Shown here piece after piece: positions 60,658 through 64,000 of a stretch of DNA of 64,000 bases. The DNA comes from Modicisalibacter xianhensis (GTDB lineage Bacteria > Pseudomonadota > Gammaproteobacteria > Pseudomonadales > Halomonadaceae): contig NZ_FOPY01000007.1 of assembly GCF_900113605.1 (NCBI RefSeq), positions 186,001-250,000 of the forward strand, written 5' to 3'. Made by a program: the position numbers and the translations under genes. How positions within the stretch are numbered: position 1 is the stretch's first letter; each line of letters opens with the position of its first letter. Under the pieces are notes generated by a model that saw only the letters and a list, made by a program, of their open reading frames with translations, was not told the origin of the DNA and did not search any database.

Positions 60658-62183
60658 TTCAGGTCGAGGGAAGCCGGCTGAGGCAGACCATTGCCAAACT
60701 GTGGCCCGGCACGCAGTTGCCCGATGAGGCCCTGGCATCCGCTGCGATGCTGCGCCTGTGCCGGGACAGCCGTGACGTGTCGACAGGCGAGGTGCCGACG
60801 GTCTTCGTGGCCGTGCCAGGCGTGCATGTCGACGGGCGACGTTTCATCGCTCAGGCATTGGCCGATGGCCCCCGGCTGGTACTGGCCGAAGCCTGTGACA
60901 AGGAAGCCGAAAGCGCCCCCTTGCCGACGGACGAGCGTGTCGTGGCGCTGGCTGACCTGGGGCGTCGGCTGGGAGAACTGGGGCGTGAGCTATTCGCGGT
61001 TCCCGAGTCGCTCGAGGTGATCGGAGTGACCGGCACCAACGGCAAGAGCTCGGTCACACACTATATTGCCGCGCTGAGCGATGCGCTGGGCTGCCCATCA
61101 GGCGTCATCGGTACACTGGGCTGGGGGCGGCTGGGCCAGTTGACCGACAGCGGGCTCACCACGCCTGGTGCCCTCGAGCTTCAGTGGATGCTCGGGCAGA
61201 TGGCATCCAGCGGTATCCGGCGCGTGGCCATGGAAGTTTCCTCGCATGCGCTGATGCAGGAGCGTCTGGCCGGCTGCCGTCTCAAGGCGGCCGTGTTCAC
61301 CAATTTGTCGCGCGATCATCTCGATTATCACGGCAGCATGGCAGCCTATGCGGCGGCCAAGGCGCGCCTTTTCCGGCGTGAGGAGATCAGTCTGGCGGTA
61401 GTCAATGGCGACGATGCGCTGGCCCGTCTGATGCTGGCAGGCGTAACGGAAGGCGTGCGCGTGCTGGCGACCGGACGCCAGGAGGCCACCACGCTGCGCG
61501 TTCTCGACTGGTTGCCGCATGCAGAAGGCCAGCGCGTGCTGATCGCCACGCCGGACGGGGAGCGCGCCCTCGAGCTGGGCCTCATGGGCCGCTTCAATCT
61601 GGATAACGTGCTGCTCGCCATGGCTACCCTGTATGGTCTGGGTGGGTCGCTTGAGGCGCTGTGTGAGGCCGCGAACTCCCTGTCGCCGGTCCCGGGACGG
61701 ATGCAGGTCCTGACACGGCCTGGCGCGCCCACGGTCATCGTCGATTACGCGCATACCCCCGATGCGTTGACCAGCGCCTTGTCGGCGCTGCGTGACCATC
61801 TGCCCCGGCAGGCCAGGTTGTGGTGCCTGTTCGGCTGCGGGGGGGATCGCGACGCCGGCAAGCGTCCGTTGATGGCGCAGGCCGTCGAGCCGCTGGTCGA
61901 TCGTATCGTGATCAGCGACGATAACCCGCGCAGCGAGGATCCTGCTGCGATCCGCCAACAAATCCTGACAGGCTTGTCGGAGGAGGCGCAGTCCCAGGCC
62001 TGGTGTGTCGACGGTCGCGGGCAAGCCATCGACAGGATCATTGCCGACGCTGGTCCAGAGGACATCATCCTCATTGCCGGCAAGGGGCACGAGACGTATC
62101 AGGAAATCCAGGGGCGTCGCCTGCCGTTTTCGGATATCGAGCGTGCCGAGGCGGCCCTGCAGTCACGCAAGGAGGGAGCGTGA
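60654..62183 (+). CDS. murE: UDP-MurNAc-L-Ala-D-Glu:meso-diaminopimelate ligase
   Basis: A 509-aa Mur ligase that adds meso-diaminopimelate to the stem peptide. Seen: the ATP loop TGTNGKS (126-132), MEVSSHALMQ, FTNLSRDHLDYHG, and DNPR in ISDDNPRSEDP, the motif that selects meso-DAP over lysine. The start is a GTG at 60654 overlapping the ftsI stop, with AAGGAGG about 8 bases upstream. Confidence 0.97.
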   Translation: MIQVEGSRLRQTIAKLWPGTQLPDEALASAAMLRLCRDSRDVSTGEVPTVFVAVPGVHVDGRRFIAQALADGPRLVLAEACDKEAESAPLPTDERVVALADLGRRLGELGRELFAVPESLEVIGVTGTNGKSSVTHYIAALSDALGCPSGVIGTLGWGRLGQLTDSGLTTPGALELQWMLGQMASSGIRRVAMEVSSHALMQERLAGCRLKAAVFTNLSRDHLDYHGSMAAYAAAKARLFRREEISLAVVNGDDALARLMLAGVTEGVRVLATGRQEATTLRVLDWLPHAEGQRVLIATPDGERALELGLMGRFNLDNVLLAMATLYGLGGSLEALCEAANSLSPVPGRMQVLTRPGAPTVIVDYAHTPDALTSALSALRDHLPRQARLWCLFGCGGDRDAGKRPLMAQAVEPLVDRIVISDDNPRSEDPAAIRQQILTGLSEEAQSQAWCVDGRGQAIDRIIADAGPEDIILIAGKGHETYQEIQGRRLPFSDIERAEAALQSRKEGA

Positions 62184-63547
62184 GCGACGCTGGACTGGAC
62201 ACCCTTGCCGCGATTGCCGCAGTGCTGGGTAGCGTTTGGCCGGGGGAGGATCGTGCGGTTGGCGCCGTAACGACCGATACCCGTTCCCTCAAGCAGGGAG
62301 ACGTCTTTCTGGCGTTGCGCGGCGAGCGTTTCGACGCCCATGATTTTCTCGCCCAGGCTCGTGAAGCCGGGGCTGTGGCTGCGATCGTGTCGCATCCGGT
62401 CGATGATGCGTTGCCGCAGATCGAGGTGGCCGATACGCGTCTGGCCCTGGGCATTCTGGGGCAGGCGCGGCGCCTGGCCTGGGGCGGCCCATTGGTGGCG
62501 GTGACCGGCAATAGTGGCAAGACCACGGTCAAGGAAATGCTGGCTGCGATTCTGCGCCGACGTGGCGAGACATTGGCCACGCGGGGCAATCTCAACAACG
62601 ATATCGGCGCGCCATTGACCCTGCTCGGGCTCGGCTCGGCCCATCGGTACGCGGTGGTCGAACTGGGCGCCAATCACCTGGGCGAGATTGCCTGGACCAC
62701 GGCGCTTGCCCGTCCGCAGGTCGCCGTGATCACCAATGTCACGGGAGCGCATGTCGGTGAGTTCGGCGGCATGGGGCAGATTGCCCAGGCCAAGGGGGAA
62801 ATCCTGTCCGGCCTGCCACCGGAAGGGGTTGCCGTACTAAACCGCGACGATGCCTTTTACCCGTTCTGGCAGCGCCTGGCAGGGCAGCGGCGAGTCATCG
62901 ACTTCGGCCTGTCGATTGATTCGCATATTCAGGCATGCGATATGGTTTGCGACGACATCGGACGCTATGCTTTCACGCTTGTCCAGGGCAAGCGTGCGCT
63001 GGGTAGGGTCCGGCTCGGGTTGTTCGGCAGGCACAACGTGCGTAATGCACTGGCGGCGGCGGCGGCAGCCCTGGCGCTCGATGTGGCTGCCGAGGATGTG
63101 GTCGCTGCCCTGAGCGAGTTGCAGGCCATGCCGGGGAGACTGGCGCTGGTCGAAGGGGTGCGCGGCAGCCGACTGCTGGACGATACGTATAACGCCAACC
63201 CGGGAGCCGTGAAGGCAGCGCTGGACGCACTGGCTCAGATGCCTGCGCCGCGCTGGTGTTTCCTGGGCGGCATGGGGGAACTCGGCGCGGCGGCGGATAC
63301 CCTGCACGCCGATGTCGGGCGTTACGCCCGCGAACGTGGTATCGATTTTCTCGGAACCCTGGGCCCGTTGGCCGAGCCGGCGGCTCGTGCCTTCGGCGAA
63401 TCGGGATGTCATTTTACGGACTGGGACGCGCTCTTGCGCCATGCCCGGGACCATCTGCCGTCAGGGGCCAGTGTTCTGGTCAAGGGCTCGCGCAGCGCCG
63501 GCATGGAGCGACTGGTCGCCGAGCTGCGCGCGGATGCATCAAGGTGA
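62180..63547 (+). CDS. murF: UDP-MurNAc-tripeptide:D-Ala-D-Ala ligase
   Basis: A 455-aa Mur ligase that adds D-Ala-D-Ala to complete the pentapeptide. Seen: [25 protein letters not shown], the ATP loop [40 protein letters not shown], and [17 protein letters not shown]. The start is a GTG at 62180 overlapping the murE stop, after GGAGGGAGC. The longer frame from 62003 lies inside murE. Confidence 0.97.
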   Translation: MSDAGLDTLAAIAAVLGSVWPGEDRAVGAVTTDTRSLKQGDVFLALRGERFDAHDFLAQAREAGAVAAIVSHPVDDALPQIEVADTRLALGILGQARRLAWGGPLVAVTGNSGKTTVKEMLAAILRRRGETLATRGNLNNDIGAPLTLLGLGSAHRYAVVELGANHLGEIAWTTALARPQVAVITNVTGAHVGEFGGMGQIAQAKGEILSGLPPEGVAVLNRDDAFYPFWQRLAGQRRVIDFGLSIDSHIQACDMVCDDIGRYAFTLVQGKRALGRVRLGLFGRHNVRNALAAAAAALALDVAAEDVVAALSELQAMPGRLALVEGVRGSRLLDDTYNANPGAVKAALDALAQMPAPRWCFLGGMGELGAAADTLHADVGRYARERGIDFLGTLGPLAEPAARAFGESGCHFTDWDALLRHARDHLPSGASVLVKGSRSAGMERLVAELRADASR

Positions 63548-63557
63548 ATGCTATAAC

Positions 63558-64000
63558 ATGCTGCTTTATCTGGCCGAATTTCTTGCACAGTACCAAAACG
63601 CCTTTACCGTCTTCGATTACCTGACGTTACGCATCATCCTCGGCACGCTGACTGCCTTGCTGCTGTGCTTGTGGTTCGGGCCGATGATGATCCGTCGCCT
63701 GGTCGAGCGCCAGATCGGTCAGGCCGTACGTGACGACGGGCCGCAGTCGCACCTCTCCAAGGCAGGCACGCCGACCATGGGCGGTGCCATGATCTTGATA
63801 GCCATGGCAGTCAGCACACTGCTATGGGGCGATCTCGACAATCACTACGTGTGGCTGGTGTTGATCGTGACGCTGGGCTTCGGCGCCATCGGCTGGGTCG
63901 ACGATTACCGTAAGGTCGTCGAGAAGAACCCGCGGGGGCTGCCGGCACGCTGGAAGTATTTCTGGCAGACCGTGCTTGGCATCGGCGCGGCTGTCGTCCT
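63558..64000 (+). CDS. mraY: Phospho-MurNAc-pentapeptide transferase (5' part)
   Basis: The first 147 codons of MraY, cut by the window end. It moves phospho-MurNAc-pentapeptide to undecaprenyl phosphate, making lipid I. Seen: [25 protein letters not shown], then [18 protein letters not shown] and [17 protein letters not shown] with the catalytic aspartates. The ATG is 10 bp after murF. Further TM helices and the HHH motif would be beyond the window. Confidence 0.96.
   Translation, partial: MLLYLAEFLAQYQNAFTVFDYLTLRIILGTLTALLLCLWFGPMMIRRLVERQIGQAVRDDGPQSHLSKAGTPTMGGAMILIAMAVSTLLWGDLDNHYVWLVLIVTLGFGAIGWVDDYRKVVEKNPRGLPARWKYFWQTVLGIGAAVV

Overview
The window is a 64 kb piece of a high-GC gammaproteobacterial chromosome. 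Gene content and order closely follow the Pseudomonas-type arrangement (gatCAB / mreBCD-maf-rng-yhdP-tldD / rpoN-hpf-ptsN-rapZ-ptsO / lptCAB-kdsCD / mlaFEDCB-ibaG-murA-hisGD / algW-like degS / rplM-rpsI-petABC-sspAB / lpoA-rsmI-rnpB-dcw). The short HisG, the PVWY-type cytochrome b, the acidic protein tails and the NhaC-type antiporter fit a halophilic oceanospirillalean, most likely a Halomonas-like member of the Halomonadaceae. That assignment is inference from gene content; no rRNA or other taxonomic marker is present. I found no tRNA, rRNA, CRISPR array, insertion sequence or prophage.

Region 1 (1-11.9 kb) is the only accessory-like part. It is a polyamine catabolism island: puuB, puuA, puuD, a spuC-type aminotransferase, puuC and the PuuR-type repressor, i.e. 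the gamma-glutamyl-putrescine route fitted with a putrescine aminotransferase. Three other genes sit in it: a YcfJ-type glycine-zipper protein, an NhaC-family antiporter preceded by a translationally coupled 24-codon ORF, and a secreted GH10 xylanase. The puuB promoter carries a good match to the E. coli PuuR operator as I remember it.

Region 2 (11.9-27.7 kb) has gatCAB on the minus strand (Glu-tRNA-Gln/Asp-tRNA-Asn amidotransferase). Divergent from it run the plus-strand cell-shape operon mreBCD, maf, rng, yhdP and tldD, followed by darP (minus) and pmbA/tldE (plus). mreC appears to start at a non-canonical ATC codon.

Region 3 (27.7-36.6 kb, all minus strand) runs in transcription order kdsD, kdsC, lptC, lptA, lptB, rpoN, hpf, ptsN, rapZ, ptsO and then mgtE. 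It joins Kdo synthesis and LPS transport to sigma-54 and the nitrogen PTS. Region 4 (36.7-43.5 kb, plus) holds mlaFEDCB, ibaG, murA, hisG and hisD and ends at a 20-bp perfect terminator hairpin shared with degS.

Region 5 (43.6-57.6 kb) contains degS, a Nif3-family gene, zapG, zapE, rplM-rpsI, the cytochrome bc1 operon petABC, sspAB, then dolP, diaA, yraN and lpoA on the minus strand, rsmI, and the RNase P RNA gene rnpB with its own promoter. Region 6 (57.7-64 kb) is the start of the division and cell wall cluster: rsmH, ftsL, ftsI, murE, murF and the beginning of mraY, which runs off the window. No mraZ lies in front of rsmH. Apart from the polyamine island the window is conserved core genome, so the notable items are mostly local regulatory structures, start codons and gene-order anomalies.
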